In this document: positions 46,691 to 58,094 of the stretch, one piece after another | Numbering within the stretch: the stretch's first letter is position 1 | Layout of the letters: every line of letters begins with the position of its first letter | Source of the DNA: an uncultured Saprospiraceae bacterium | Lineage (GTDB): Bacteria > Bacteroidota > Bacteroidia > Chitinophagales > Saprospiraceae | Assembly: GCA_943788055.1 (NCBI GenBank) | Contig: CALSOU010000004.1 | Span: 301,881 to 365,880, forward strand | Reading direction: 5' to 3' | DNA: 64,000 nucleotides | Translations under genes and position numbers: made by a program | Notes under the pieces: generated by a model | Seen by the model: the letters and a program-made list of their open reading frames with translations, nothing else | Told to the model about the DNA's origin: nothing | Database searches by the model: none

Positions 46691-47059
46691 ATGGAGTCTA
46701 AAAAACAAAAGCAAGTAGGAGAATTGATTCGTAGACATTTTGGGACAGTCTTGTTTCAGGAAGGCTCATATATATATGGAGGTGCCCTCGTTACAGTGAC
46801 TCGAGTCAAAATGTCGTCTGATTTAGGAATTGCCAAGATTTATTTAAGCGTTTATAATGTTGACGATAAGCAGTTGATCGTAGATAAGATGCGAGATAAC
46901 ATGCATCGCCTTCGTCAAGGACTTGCACATAGAATTAAGAGTCATGTGCGCAGGATACCACGAGTTTCATTTTATCTTGATGAAATGGTCGACGAAATGT
47001 ATCGTGTGGATGAACTTCTAAATAAAATAGACATTCCTAAAGAATCAGAGGAAGAATAA
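46691..47059 (+). CDS. rbfA: Ribosome-binding factor A
   Basis: 122 aa. The KH-type domain has the expected opening QKQVGELIRRHFGTVL, the VTVTRVKMSSDLGIAKIYLSV segment and RIPRVSFYLDEMVDEMYRVDELL. RbfA matures the 5' end of 16S rRNA in the small subunit. The start at 46691 is supported by the promoter that overlaps the earlier ATG. A bidirectional terminator follows. Confidence 0.92.
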   Translation: MESKKQKQVGELIRRHFGTVLFQEGSYIYGGALVTVTRVKMSSDLGIAKIYLSVYNVDDKQLIVDKMRDNMHRLRQGLAHRIKSHVRRIPRVSFYLDEMVDEMYRVDELLNKIDIPKESEEE

Positions 47060-47060
47060 A

Positions 47061-47094
47061 AAAAGGGCACTTGAAATTTTCAAGCGCCCTTTTA
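47061..47094. terminator. Bidirectional terminator between rbfA and the ALDH gene
   Basis: AAAAGGGC-a-CTTGA pairs with TCAAG-c-GCCCTTTT (one mismatch). The A-run and T-run on either side serve both strands. Confidence 0.85.
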
Positions 47095-47115
47095 GCATTT
47101 TAGCAGTGCTGTTTT

Positions 47116-48648
47116 CTACAAATCAAATTTGATTCCTTGCGCCAAAGGCACCACATCACTATAGTTTATTGTCGTTGTCTGACGGCGCATATAAGCTTTC
47201 CAAGAATCGGATCCAGACTCACGTCCTCCACCAGTTTCTTTTTCACCACCAAAAGCACCACCTATTTCAGCACCACTTGTACCGATATTTACATTGGCGA
47301 TTCCACAATCTGAACCAGCTGCAGATAGGAACTTTTCTGATTCCTTTAGGCTATCTGTCATGATTGCAGAAGATAAGCCTTGAGGTACATTGTTCTGAAT
47401 AGCAATTGCTTCTTCAAGCGTATCGTATTTCATGATATACAGAATTGGCGCAAACGTTTCTGTTTGAACGATAGCCATGTCCTTGTTTGCTTCAGCAATA
47501 CATGGTTTTACATAGCAACCACTTTCGTATCCAGAACCCTCTAGAACTCCACCTTCAACAATGAAATTAGCTCCTTCTGCTTTGGCTTTTTCTATAGCAT
47601 TCATGTACATTTCTACTGCCGCCTTATCAATCAATGGTCCCATGTGATTATCTGAATCCAATGGGTTTCCAATCCTGATCTGACCATATGCTTTAGCTAG
47701 TACTTCTTTTACTTTTTCATATTGGCTGTTATGTACAATTAATCTACGAGTTGAAGTACATCGTTGTCCAGCAGTACCTACAGCGCCAAATACAGCGCCG
47801 GTTAGGACAACTTTCATATCGGCATTAGGAGTAATAATAATGGCATTGTTACCTCCTAGTTCAAGTAGGGTATTTCCTAATCTACTAGCAACTTCTGCAG
47901 CAACAATTTTACCCATTCTTGTACTTCCGGTAGCTGAAATCAATGGTAGCCTATGGTCTTTTGACATAAATTCACCGACCTTGTAATCACCATTCACAAG
48001 ACTTACTACACCTTCAGGGATGTTATTTTCTTTAAGGATGTCTTGGAAAATCTGCTGACAAGCAACACCACAAATTGGCGCCTTTTCACTCGGTTTCCAT
48101 ACACAAACGTCACCACATACTAATGCTATCATTGAGTTCCACGACCATACGGCTACCGGAAAGTTGAAAGCTGAAATTATTCCTACTATACCCATAGGAT
48201 GCCATTGCTCATACATTCTGTGTAAACTACGCTCACTATGCATTGTCAATCCGTATAATTGTCGAGAAAGACCTACAGCAAAATCACAGATATCAATCAT
48301 TTCTTGTACTTCTCCCCAGCCTTCAGTAAGGCTTTTCCCCATTTCATAGGAAACAAGTCTTCCAAGCGCATCTTTATGTTTGCGCAAAGCTTCACCGTAC
48401 TGACGCACGATTTCACCTCTATTTGGTGCCGGTACCATTCGCCACGTTTTGAAAGCTTCTTGAGCTTTCGCAATGACTTCTTCGTATTGCTCTTTAGTTG
48501 TAACACTTACCTCGCCAATTAAGGCTCCATCTACTGGACTATGAGAAGGTATGTAAGTTCCGGAATCATGTGACTGCATACCTGTCCACGTGCCAGGATT
48601 TTTGGATTGTAATTGAAGTTCTCTAAGAAAATCTCTGTTTATATTCAT
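47116..48648 (-). CDS. ALDH7-type aldehyde dehydrogenase (L-aminoadipate-semialdehyde dehydrogenase-like)
   Basis: 510 aa. NAD-binding motifs (FNFPVAVWSWN, WKPSEKAP, SATGSTRMGK) precede the catalytic pair: Glu in LLELGGNN near residue 260 and Cys in GQRCTSTRR near 296. The N-terminal NPGTWTGMQS and C-terminal GAEIGGAFGGEKETGGGRE match the antiquitin/ALDH7 branch, which oxidises alpha-aminoadipic semialdehyde in lysine breakdown. The ATG at 48648 is supported by a promoter; the longer upstream frame is not convincing. A saccharopine dehydrogenase gene lies 10 kb away. Confidence 0.9.
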   Translation of the reverse strand: MNINRDFLRELQLQSKNPGTWTGMQSHDSGTYIPSHSPVDGALIGEVSVTTKEQYEEVIAKAQEAFKTWRMVPAPNRGEIVRQYGEALRKHKDALGRLVSYEMGKSLTEGWGEVQEMIDICDFAVGLSRQLYGLTMHSERSLHRMYEQWHPMGIVGIISAFNFPVAVWSWNSMIALVCGDVCVWKPSEKAPICGVACQQIFQDILKENNIPEGVVSLVNGDYKVGEFMSKDHRLPLISATGSTRMGKIVAAEVASRLGNTLLELGGNNAIIITPNADMKVVLTGAVFGAVGTAGQRCTSTRRLIVHNSQYEKVKEVLAKAYGQIRIGNPLDSDNHMGPLIDKAAVEMYMNAIEKAKAEGANFIVEGGVLEGSGYESGCYVKPCIAEANKDMAIVQTETFAPILYIMKYDTLEEAIAIQNNVPQGLSSAIMTDSLKESEKFLSAAGSDCGIANVNIGTSGAEIGGAFGGEKETGGGRESGSDSWKAYMRRQTTTINYSDVVPLAQGIKFDL

Positions 48649-48665
48649 TTGATTAGATTTTTGTG

Positions 48666-48699
48666 CAAAAGTAATACTTTTTAGCCTTCGGTTACTCAA
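48666..48699 (-). promoter_or_regulatory. Promoter of the ALDH7-type gene
   Basis: On the minus strand TTG (48699-48697), a 23-base spacer and TACTTTTG (48673-48666) match the consensus; the box ends 17 bases before the ATG. Confidence 0.5.
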
Positions 48700-48706
48700 G
48701 AATAAG

Positions 48707-49509
48707 TCAAAAGACAGTGGAAACTCCATATCTGAGCGAATCACCACATGCTTCAAATTCGCCGTGCTCATTCCGATAAATACTATGAACTCCACCGCAG
48801 AAAAGCGACTTGTCAGCCCAATGATGTTTTTTTAAATGGTTAGGTATTTCACCTTTGTACCCATTCTCTACATGAGTCAAATTATTATCAACATAAACTC
48901 TTGGAGCGACTGTTGCTTCTAGCAAAGATTGTTTCTTGGTTAGAATCCCATCCAAAACCTTCGCAATCATGTAAGGTATGCGTCCAGCTCCTCCCGATCC
49001 ACCGGCAAATACCAGATTTTTCTGATGATCGACCATCATGGTAGGAGTCATCATTGATTGAAGCCTCTGGTTTGGTGGCCAAGAATGGAATCCTTTAAGG
49101 AGCAAAAATGATTCACCCATCATATTATTCATCTGGATGTCTGTGCCAGGTAGAAAATATCCGCAACCTTCACCGATTGAGATGGTCATATTGACTGCAT
49201 TTCCCATTGAATCAGCGATGTTGAAATGCGAAGTTCCATTTGTAGAGATCGAGTCGCCTTGTGGGTTGAATGGAAGCTCGAAATGTATTTTTTTATCCAG
49301 TAATAAAGAGACTCCATCGAACTGAACATTTTTCTAGTTTGTTCAACAGCTTGTACCCAATTATTTGTTTTTGAGTACCAATCAAGCGCTAAAGTCATCA
49401 GTGCACCACCCATTGAAGCTCCGTTTGGCAGATAGATTTCTTCGTCAAGGTAGGTGTATTTCAAAGGCTTACGCCAAAAGGTTTTATAGTGTTGAAAGTC
49501 TGCTTTCAT
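48707..49509 (-). pseudogene. Gamma-glutamyltransferase remnant (C-terminal half only, frame broken)
   Basis: The minus strand encodes YKTFWRKPLKYTYLDEEIYL and PNGASMGGALMTLALDW, then in a second frame DKKIHFELPFNPQGDS, NGTSHFNIADSMGNAV and GAGRIPYMIAKVL. These match the second half of gamma-glutamyltranspeptidase, including the nucleophile Thr in GTSHF. The frame change falls at the T5 run 49329-49333. The N-terminal 300 or so residues are missing: a stop lies just upstream and an SPFH remnant follows. The length loss, unlike the frame break, cannot be a base-calling error. Confidence 0.75.
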
Positions 49510-49605
49510 GGTACTCAATAAGCGTACAAGATAGCAAAGCTAAATAGAAATAAAAAATGCAGACAGGAAGTCTAATTGCATTAGAAACTGATATTTACTC
49601 AGGGA

Positions 49606-50136
49606 TTATTTTTTTGGTGTAACGTCAAAACTATTGTCCATAAGCAGTGGTAAATCGCCGTCGGTAACAATTACCTTGGAGTTGGGTGATTTAGCTAATT
49701 TAAGAAAAGCTTCTATTGATTTAAATTGCAGTATTTTCGCATCTAGTCCTTCTGAAATGACGATCTGAGCATCTCTTACACCCTCAGCTTCAATTCTTCG
49801 TACTTCAGCTTGTCTTCGTGATTGATCTAAGACAAATTTCATATGTTGAGCTTGCTGCTCAGCTTCTAGTTTGGACTCGATTGCTCTAGCAAGACTTGCA
49901 GGAAGTTGGATAGATTTGAGTAGCACTGCATCGATTTCAATTCCTTTACCATCAAGATAAATCATCATTCGATCGCTGATCGCCGTCTAAATTGTTGATC
50001 ATTCTCCAGTATGCATGTCCTTAGCATAAAACTTGGCAGACACGTCAGCTACGGCAGATCTAAAAACTGGAAGAATCATGTTTTCTTCATAATTTGTGCC
50101 AATGTTACATAAGAGCTCTGAAGCGTAGCGCCTCCG
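49606..50136 (-). pseudogene. SPFH/prohibitin-family remnant with two in-frame nonsense codons
   Basis: On the minus strand one frame reads GTNYEEN, ILPVFRSAVADVSAKFYAK, DMHTGE, then TGA-STI-TAG-TAISDRMMIYLDGKGIEID and a normal C terminus. The two stops (50001-49999 and 49989-49987) stand where CGA (Arg) and GAG (Glu) would be expected in the family, so each is one base change. A third stop (50139-50137) cuts the N-terminal half off. Prohibitin-like proteins form membrane rings that modulate proteases. The 120-aa open frame from 49968 is only the tail of this relic. Confidence 0.75.
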
Positions 50137-50172
50137 TTAGGAGGATTGCCCAAAATTTAGGACTAAACCGTC

Positions 50173-52431
50173 TTACGATTTCTTAGCAAATAGACCTCTT
50201 ATAAGGACTGGAATCAAGTATAAGTCAGCAACTAAGGCTGCGACTAGAGTTACTGCAATGAGAATTCCGATAGATCGACTTGGTGGATGGATGGAGAAAA
50301 ACATAACCATAAATCCAAAAAAGAGGATTAAGGATGTGAGAATAATGGCTTTACCTGTTTCAATGAAGGTTGTGTGCAGAGCGTCTTCGACGCTGTTGCC
50401 TTTATTTCGTTCGATTTTGAATTTACTTAGAAAATGAATTGTGTCATCAACCGCAATCCCAAAAGCGATGGCAAATACAATAGACATACCAGCTTCCAAC
50501 TCTATCCCCATAAAACCTATGATGGCGGCTGAGGTCAATAGAGGAAAAAGATTGGGAATGATGGAGATTAATATCAAACGTATATTCTTAAATAATAACA
50601 CCATGAGAATTGAAACTATAAGAATAGCTAAACCCAGACCTTTTAGTAATGATTCCCTCACATAGAACATGTTTTTGTCGAGTATCATGGCAGTTCCAGT
50701 GAGTTTGAAAGTAACTAAATCAGGATCTGTGTTTTCACTTATCCATTGATCAATTTGGTTTACTCTTGCTTGAACTTCCTCTGCTCCTATATCATCAACA
50801 CGAGAGCTTATTCGTGATTTTTTTCCATCTGCCGAGAGTAAGAGTGAGTTTGTCATTTTCGGTGCCAATGATGCCATTTTCTTGTAGGCTTCAAATGTAG
50901 AGGAGTCTTGAGGAAGTTGATAGTATTCTAGCTTATTACCGTTCATCATCCGATTAATACTCTTCAGAATCAGACTGTATCCTGTTACATTTCCAATAGC
51001 AGGATACCTTTTTATGTGATTTTCAACTGCAACGATCTGTTGCATTACATCATAGTCGGTTATTAACTTACCTTCACCCGCTTGAATAGCAACTTCAAGT
51101 GGTCGAAATCCAGCGTATTCTTGTTCAAAGTAGTGGTAGTCTTCTGTGATTTTTGCCTTTAGCGGTAGGTTAGACGCCAATTTGTAGTTTGTCGTTATCG
51201 TGCTTATTCCATAGAAAGCTAGCAGTAGGATGGCCACCGAAACCGCTAAGATTCGTCTAGGTACAGCAAGAGTCTGCTGATACCATTTTTCGAGCCAGTT
51301 TTCCCATGATTTCATGCCTCGTTTTTCTGGAGCGAGTTGTTCAAGTGAGAACATAGGGAGAAAAATTGCACAGAATAGGAAGATGATTACAAATGCGATT
51401 AATACTCCTACCGCTGCATTGATTCCAAAATTCTGAATCGGCGACAGTCTTGAAAAGAGTAACGTAGCAAAACCTGCGGCAGTAGTTATGGAGGTAAGCA
51501 GAGTAGCGAGTCCAATATCTTTTAAGGTAATTTTTATTGCTTCTCGCTGGTTCTTGCCCTTTCTTAATTCATCAATGTATTTCGAGAGAAGATGTATTAT
51601 ATCTGAAGTGGAAACAATGATCATTAAGATCGGATATAGACCAGCCATCGCATTGAAAGCTTGTCCGCTAAGCCACATATAGGACAAAAATCCCATCATC
51701 GATAAACCTATAGCAAACATTGTCAATAGGACGGAGGCCACCTTACGGTATATCAATATCATGATAAAAAGTACAAGAAGTCCAGCTAAAACTGAGCTTT
51801 TAATAATCTCATTGCTGGACATTTCGATCATTTCCTTTTGGAAATTTGCCCTTCCAAGATAATGAGCCTCTTCAAAGTCGAAACTATTTACAACTGAGTC
51901 AATGGCTACCACCAAAACATTGGAAAGCTCAAGATTTACACTATCCTTTACTTTTATGTTTATAATTGACGATGTGAAATCTTCTGACACCAGAGTCTTT
52001 AGAAACCTTTCATCATTTGCAAGCTGTTGCCGATCTGATTCAAATTTATCCGGATCTGTAGGATGAACTGCAGGTATTGAAGTAATGCCGAAAGGCGTTT
52101 TAACAGGGTAGAATAGAGTCGTCAAAGACATCACCTCCTTCACATTTGGTAAATTTCTTACAGCCTTTGTCAGACTATCTAAATCTTGCAGATACTTTTC
52201 TTCAAAGATACCACCTTCATTCTCTAGTGCTACGAGAAAAAAGTTATCATCGGTCTCGAATTCATCGATAAACTCTAAGAAGAACTCAAGATCAGGATCA
52301 TTCTGTGGAAAGAAATCTTCAAAATTGAATTCAAACCTCGCATTGTAAATCGAGAAGATCCCGATTATTGTTATTGCAAGAAAAAAAGTATATGATAAGA
52401 ATTTGAGCGATCTACTCATTGTAATAAACAT
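50173..52431 (-). CDS. MMPL/RND-superfamily transporter (Patched/HpnN-like)
   Basis: 752 aa. Two repeats, each with one helix, a large periplasmic loop and five more helices: 12 membrane segments in all. The sterol-sensing-like motifs (GLYPILMIIVSTSDIIHLLSKY and IVFAIAFGIAVDDTIHFLSKF) are strongly conserved and mark the RND permease family 3 of lipid/hopanoid exporters. No adaptor or TolC gene is adjacent. Start is ATG 52431 or 52419. It lies 51 bases downstream of the glycosyltransferase gene on the same strand. Confidence 0.88.
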   Translation of the reverse strand: MFITMSRSLKFLSYTFFLAITIIGIFSIYNARFEFNFEDFFPQNDPDLEFFLEFIDEFETDDNFFLVALENEGGIFEEKYLQDLDSLTKAVRNLPNVKEVMSLTTLFYPVKTPFGITSIPAVHPTDPDKFESDRQQLANDERFLKTLVSEDFTSSIINIKVKDSVNLELSNVLVVAIDSVVNSFDFEEAHYLGRANFQKEMIEMSSNEIIKSSVLAGLLVLFIMILIYRKVASVLLTMFAIGLSMMGFLSYMWLSGQAFNAMAGLYPILMIIVSTSDIIHLLSKYIDELRKGKNQREAIKITLKDIGLATLLTSITTAAGFATLLFSRLSPIQNFGINAAVGVLIAFVIIFLFCAIFLPMFSLEQLAPEKRGMKSWENWLEKWYQQTLAVPRRILAVSVAILLLAFYGISTITTNYKLASNLPLKAKITEDYHYFEQEYAGFRPLEVAIQAGEGKLITDYDVMQQIVAVENHIKRYPAIGNVTGYSLILKSINRMMNGNKLEYYQLPQDSSTFEAYKKMASLAPKMTNSLLLSADGKKSRISSRVDDIGAEEVQARVNQIDQWISENTDPDLVTFKLTGTAMILDKNMFYVRESLLKGLGLAILIVSILMVLLFKNIRLILISIIPNLFPLLTSAAIIGFMGIELEAGMSIVFAIAFGIAVDDTIHFLSKFKIERNKGNSVEDALHTTFIETGKAIILTSLILFFGFMVMFFSIHPPSRSIGILIAVTLVAALVADLYLIPVLIRGLFAKKS

Positions 52432-52482
52432 GATTGATTGTCATTACTACATTTTTTGTGACAAAATGTTTTCTGTATTAGC

Positions 52483-53542
52483 TTATCTGGACAGATTCTT
52501 TTTTGCAATGTCTTCGAGAAGTTTTTGGTGATTAGTAGAACCTAAAAAGCTGATGACTGGATGACGATATTTTATCAAAAAACGGATTTTTATGCACGAA
52601 GTCTGACTGTTTGATTGCAAAGATAATTTGCTTTTTATCAGATGAGAGTAGCACCTTTTCTTCTTCAATCTTTATGCCGTAAATGTGTTTCCCTACTTTA
52701 GATTGGTTACCTGTACACCATCGAAAAGTAATGTCTTTGTCAATAAGTTTCTTGGCTAACTTTTTACCAGTTGGACCACCACCCCACAAAAAGAGGGTTT
52801 TAGATTTGTCAAGATCTAATTTATCAAAGTAGTGTAGCTTTAGGTCAATAAAATGTTGATCCATATAGTTTGGATCGTTGCGAGACGCTCTTGTGGGATG
52901 GTCTCTCCACAAATGCAGAACCTGGGGAATACCGATCACGGGGATTTTTGCCTCATACAGTCGAAAGCATAAGTCGTAATCTTCAGGATATCGATCCGAT
53001 TGAAAAGCGCCGATTGACTCAAATACGTCTCTGGACATCATCCAACTTGGAGAAGGAATTACACATTCTTGGTAAATGGCTTTCCAATGTGCTTTTTTAT
53101 CGATAAGACCATTTAGCCAATTTGCATATCGTATGAAGCCTCCTTGTAGCTTGCCATCGGAAAAGTACTCTACGTAGTTTGTAACACAAGATGTATTGTG
53201 ATCAGTAGGAATCTTTAGAAGGGTCTCAATCTTCGTAGTTTTCATGATGTCGTCAGCATCCATACGTGTTATGTATTCACCAGATGACTTCTTAAACGCT
53301 AGTCTTAAGGCAGGAATGATACCTTTATTTGTATTCTTGAATAACCGTATTCGATGATCTTTCTTTGAGAAACTCTGTACGATTTCCCACGTTCTGTCGG
53401 AAGAAAAATCGTCAACAATACTTAATTCCCAATTTGTATAAGATTGACGAATGATAGAATTTAGACATTCGTGAATGTGATTTTCAGCATTGTAAGCCGG
53501 CATTACTATACTAACTAGTGGATTGTTTTTGCTTTGATTCAT
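52483..53542 (-). CDS. Family 2 glycosyltransferase with C-terminal Rossmann-like domain (frame broken near 3' end)
   Basis: The N-terminal GT-A domain has SIVMPAYNAENHIHECLNSI, DDFSSDRTWEIV and the DxD-like RMDADDIM. From about residue 245 a nucleotide-binding-like domain begins (LFLWGGGPTGKKLAKKLID). The frame as read ends at 52532 with an odd KISSSSHQLFRFY tail; one fewer A in the AAAA run near 52577 gives YRHPVISFLGSTNHQKLLE and a stop at 52483, the expected type of ending. Start at the ATG 53542 matches other GT2 openings. Sugar and acceptor are unknown. Confidence 0.82.
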
Positions 53543-55433
<1,891 letters not shown>

Positions 55434-55462
55434 TTGTCTCTTAACAATTAAAACTAAAACAA

Positions 55463-55714
55463 ATGAATATAGTTGTTTTAACTCCGGAAAAGGAAGTTTA
55501 CACAGGAGAAGCGAAAGCTGTGAATGTACCAGGCACAAGTGGTCAGTTTGAGGTATTGAATGGTCACGCTCCGATTGTTTCTTCTTTGATGACCGGAAAA
55601 GTAAAACTGACTTTAGTGGATGGTAGTATAAAGACTTTTGCGATAGACCGAGGATTTATCGAGGTATTACGTAATGAAGTTTCACTGCTAGTGCAAGGCT
55701 ATGTAGAAGAGTAG
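55463..55714 (+). CDS. atpC: F0F1 ATP synthase subunit epsilon (short form)
   Basis: 83 aa: only the N-terminal beta-sandwich (VVLTPEKEVYTGEAKAVNVPG, GQFEVLNGHAPIVSSL, GFIEVLRNEVSLLV). The C-terminal helical arm that inhibits ATP hydrolysis in E. coli is absent, as is normal in Bacteroidetes. It lies 29 bases after atpD and is followed by a terminator. Confidence 0.95.
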   Translation: MNIVVLTPEKEVYTGEAKAVNVPGTSGQFEVLNGHAPIVSSLMTGKVKLTLVDGSIKTFAIDRGFIEVLRNEVSLLVQGYVEE

Positions 55715-55737
55715 AAGTTTTACTTCTCAGTTAAATA

Positions 55738-55771
55738 AAAGCTTCATTGGGAAACCGATGGAGCTTTTTTG
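55738..55771 (+). terminator. Rho-independent terminator of atpDC
   Basis: A 14-bp stem (AAAAGCTTCATTGG with CCGATGGAGCTTTT, G-T pairs allowed) capped by a GAAA tetraloop and followed by T residues. Confidence 0.85.
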
Positions 55772-55868
55772 GTATTATGATATATACAACCCATTTATGT
55801 TACTAAACGAGGCACAGGCGCCAATTATATGAACTAGTTTTATCTTTACAGTCAAAACACCGTGTTTT

Positions 55869-56513
55869 ATGAAAAATTTTGAAGATAAGAGAAAGAAATA
55901 TTTGAAGTCAGCATTATTGGAGAGTACAGCACTTGAGAATCCGATCGAGATGTTTCAACGTTGGATGGTCGATGCTATCAACGATCATGTCGTAGAACCG
56001 AATGCTATGATACTTGCAACCGTAGATGTTTTTGGAGCTCCAGAAGTGAGAACGGTTCTTCTAAAAGAAATAGTTGACGGTGCTTTTGTTTTTTATACGA
56101 ATTATGGAAGTCATAAAGCACAGCAGATTGACTCAAATCCATCTGTTTCTCTTTTATTTTTATGGAAAGAAAGTGAACGTCAGATTAGAATATCTGGACA
56201 TACTAAAAAGGTTTCAGAAGAGAAATCAACGGACTATTTCCAAAAAAGACCAAGAGGTAGTCAAATCGGCGCTTGGGTATCTCCTCAGTCACAAGAAATC
56301 GAGAGTAGGGAAGAGCTAGAAGTCCGTCAAAGTGACGTGGAAAAGCGCTTCAAAGATGTGGAAATTCTTGATAGACCTGACTTCTGGGGCGGTTACCAAG
56401 TTGTCCCTCAGAAAGTTGAATTCTGGCAAGGACGTGATAACCGATTACACGATCGATTACTTTATGAACTTCAAGAAAATCAAGATTGGAGCATTAAACG
56501 TCTAGCTCCTTAA
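55869..56513 (+). CDS. pdxH: Pyridoxamine 5'-phosphate oxidase
   Basis: 214 aa, the usual length. FMN- and substrate-binding segments are clear: VRTVLLKEI, VFYTNYGSHKAQQI, the RPRGSQIGAWVSPQS signature, and the C-terminal VEFWQGRDNRLHDRLLYE. It oxidises PNP/PMP to pyridoxal phosphate. A near -7 box (TATCTTTA near 55842) precedes it. It converges with the HMG-CoA synthase gene. Confidence 0.96.
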   Translation: MKNFEDKRKKYLKSALLESTALENPIEMFQRWMVDAINDHVVEPNAMILATVDVFGAPEVRTVLLKEIVDGAFVFYTNYGSHKAQQIDSNPSVSLLFLWKESERQIRISGHTKKVSEEKSTDYFQKRPRGSQIGAWVSPQSQEIESREELEVRQSDVEKRFKDVEILDRPDFWGGYQVVPQKVEFWQGRDNRLHDRLLYELQENQDWSIKRLAP

Positions 56514-56527
56514 TTATTTAAGTTCAT

Positions 56528-57946
56528 TTACTGCGCTATGTTAAGTCTATATTCCCTTGCATATCTATTAGTTTCCAAAATACCACTGTTGTCTAAATGA
56601 ACTTGAGGTTTTGTAGGACTAACGTTGCCTGTAATTTTATGCAATCTCAGATTAACATAAGTGTCGAAATCTATTCGAGTTCTATTTTCTAGCTGAGAAT
56701 TTAGCTTCCAAGTAGAAACTTTCTCTTTCCAATTATCATTTAATACACCTTCAAATACTTTCGATTTTGAGCCGCTTCCGTAGGCTATGAAAAGTAGTTT
56801 GTTTAGTGCTTGATCATCGGTAGCATGGTGCTCTAATGTGCTAAGCAGTGCAAGAAATATCGAAGCAGTGTAGACATTACCAGTTTTACTACTCAAGCGT
56901 TCTCCTCTTTCGATTTTGTTTTTAACAATACTACTGTATTCTGGGCTTTTAACTATTGCTTTGGCAAAAGCCCTTTTTGCTTGTTTATAAGTATCTGCAT
57001 CCATTGTGCTTTTATCGGGTCGATTGACACTTAAACTGGAGTAGAATGATTCTAGTTTGCCTTTTGATTTAAGGTCATCTAGAAATAGCTGGTCAAATAT
57101 CCTTCTGCCGTGATAAGCGTACGGTAAATGAAAAACATAAGCATCATACTGGTTTATGTCTGCTTGTACCTTTGATTTCTCAATGAAATGATTGTAAGCT
57201 TCTACGATTCTATCTTGATATGTCTTATTCGATAATGGGCCGTCAAAAACCGGTGTCTCGCGGTGAATAGATACAATGTCTTCTGCGTAAGAATGTATTC
57301 CTTTTATGTCAACATCAGTTTTACTATGGAGTCTTAGAGGTTTAAAGAAATCATGTGCACAGGCCGAAGATACTCCTACTTGGGGACTGATTGTCATAAT
57401 AGAAGGGTTTTTAGCCAAAAGCACTGCTGAAGCGCCTGCACCTTGAGTATATTCTCCGCTACTTGCTAAATCGTAATTTGCAATATCTGTGGCAATTACG
57501 ATAGCTTTAAGCTCTGGCTCTGTGCGCAACCATGCGAGCGAATTATGCATGGCATCAATTGCACCGATACAAGCAAAGGTCATGTCTACCACGTCTACAT
57601 GTCGCAAACAGTTTTCCAACTGCCCTTTTTCTGTAAAGTACTGAGTCAGAATTCCAAGAAGGTAACTTGCAATTGGCTTTGATCCGTCAATACTACTTTC
57701 TGTACCAACATAAATTCTACCTATTTCCTCTGGAGTTAGATTGTTTGATTTTACGATATCAATTAGGGCATCCGCAGCAAGAGTTACGACATCTTCTTCC
57801 GTATCGCATACTCCCATTTCATAAAGACCTAGACCTTTTTGTAATTTAGCCGGCTCGATACTTCGAGCTATTGCTAGATCCGATAGATCCATGTATAATG
57901 ACGGAAATGCAAATCGAATGTCTTCTACTCCAAATGATTGTGACAT
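56528..57946 (-). CDS. mvaS: Hydroxymethylglutaryl-CoA synthase
   Basis: 472 aa, thiolase fold. The catalytic triad is visible: Glu near residue 80 (YVGTESSID), Cys near 125 (MTFACIGAIDAM) and His near 268 (VFHLPYAYHGRR). The C-terminal region carries GNVYTASIFLALLS and LLFIAYGSGSKSKVFEG, typical of the family. It condenses acetoacetyl-CoA and acetyl-CoA in the mevalonate pathway, which Bacteroidetes such as flavobacteria use in place of the MEP route. A role in beta-branching of polyketides is an alternative, but no acyl carrier genes are near. Confidence 0.9.
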   Translation of the reverse strand: MSQSFGVEDIRFAFPSLYMDLSDLAIARSIEPAKLQKGLGLYEMGVCDTEEDVVTLAADALIDIVKSNNLTPEEIGRIYVGTESSIDGSKPIASYLLGILTQYFTEKGQLENCLRHVDVVDMTFACIGAIDAMHNSLAWLRTEPELKAIVIATDIANYDLASSGEYTQGAGASAVLLAKNPSIMTISPQVGVSSACAHDFFKPLRLHSKTDVDIKGIHSYAEDIVSIHRETPVFDGPLSNKTYQDRIVEAYNHFIEKSKVQADINQYDAYVFHLPYAYHGRRIFDQLFLDDLKSKGKLESFYSSLSVNRPDKSTMDADTYKQAKRAFAKAIVKSPEYSSIVKNKIERGERLSSKTGNVYTASIFLALLSTLEHHATDDQALNKLLFIAYGSGSKSKVFEGVLNDNWKEKVSTWKLNSQLENRTRIDFDTYVNLRLHKITGNVSPTKPQVHLDNSGILETNRYAREYRLNIAQ

Positions 57947-58094
57947 GATTGTGATTTTATTTCTATAAAAGTATTACAAATTCTCTAAACTTAGGTTAGT
58001 GCAGATTTTTTCTGTGTTCTTACGATTTTACGTTGTGAAATGGCAATGTGTAATCTAATAATGATAGAGAACGCAATTTATTCGGTTTGGTTCA

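Noticed and set aside
48649..48795. N-terminal extension of the ALDH7-type gene
   Set aside because: The extension overlaps the promoter and has no similarity to the family.
49606..49968. Stand-alone 120-aa coiled-coil protein
   Set aside because: It is the in-frame tail of an SPFH relic that continues upstream past two nonsense codons.
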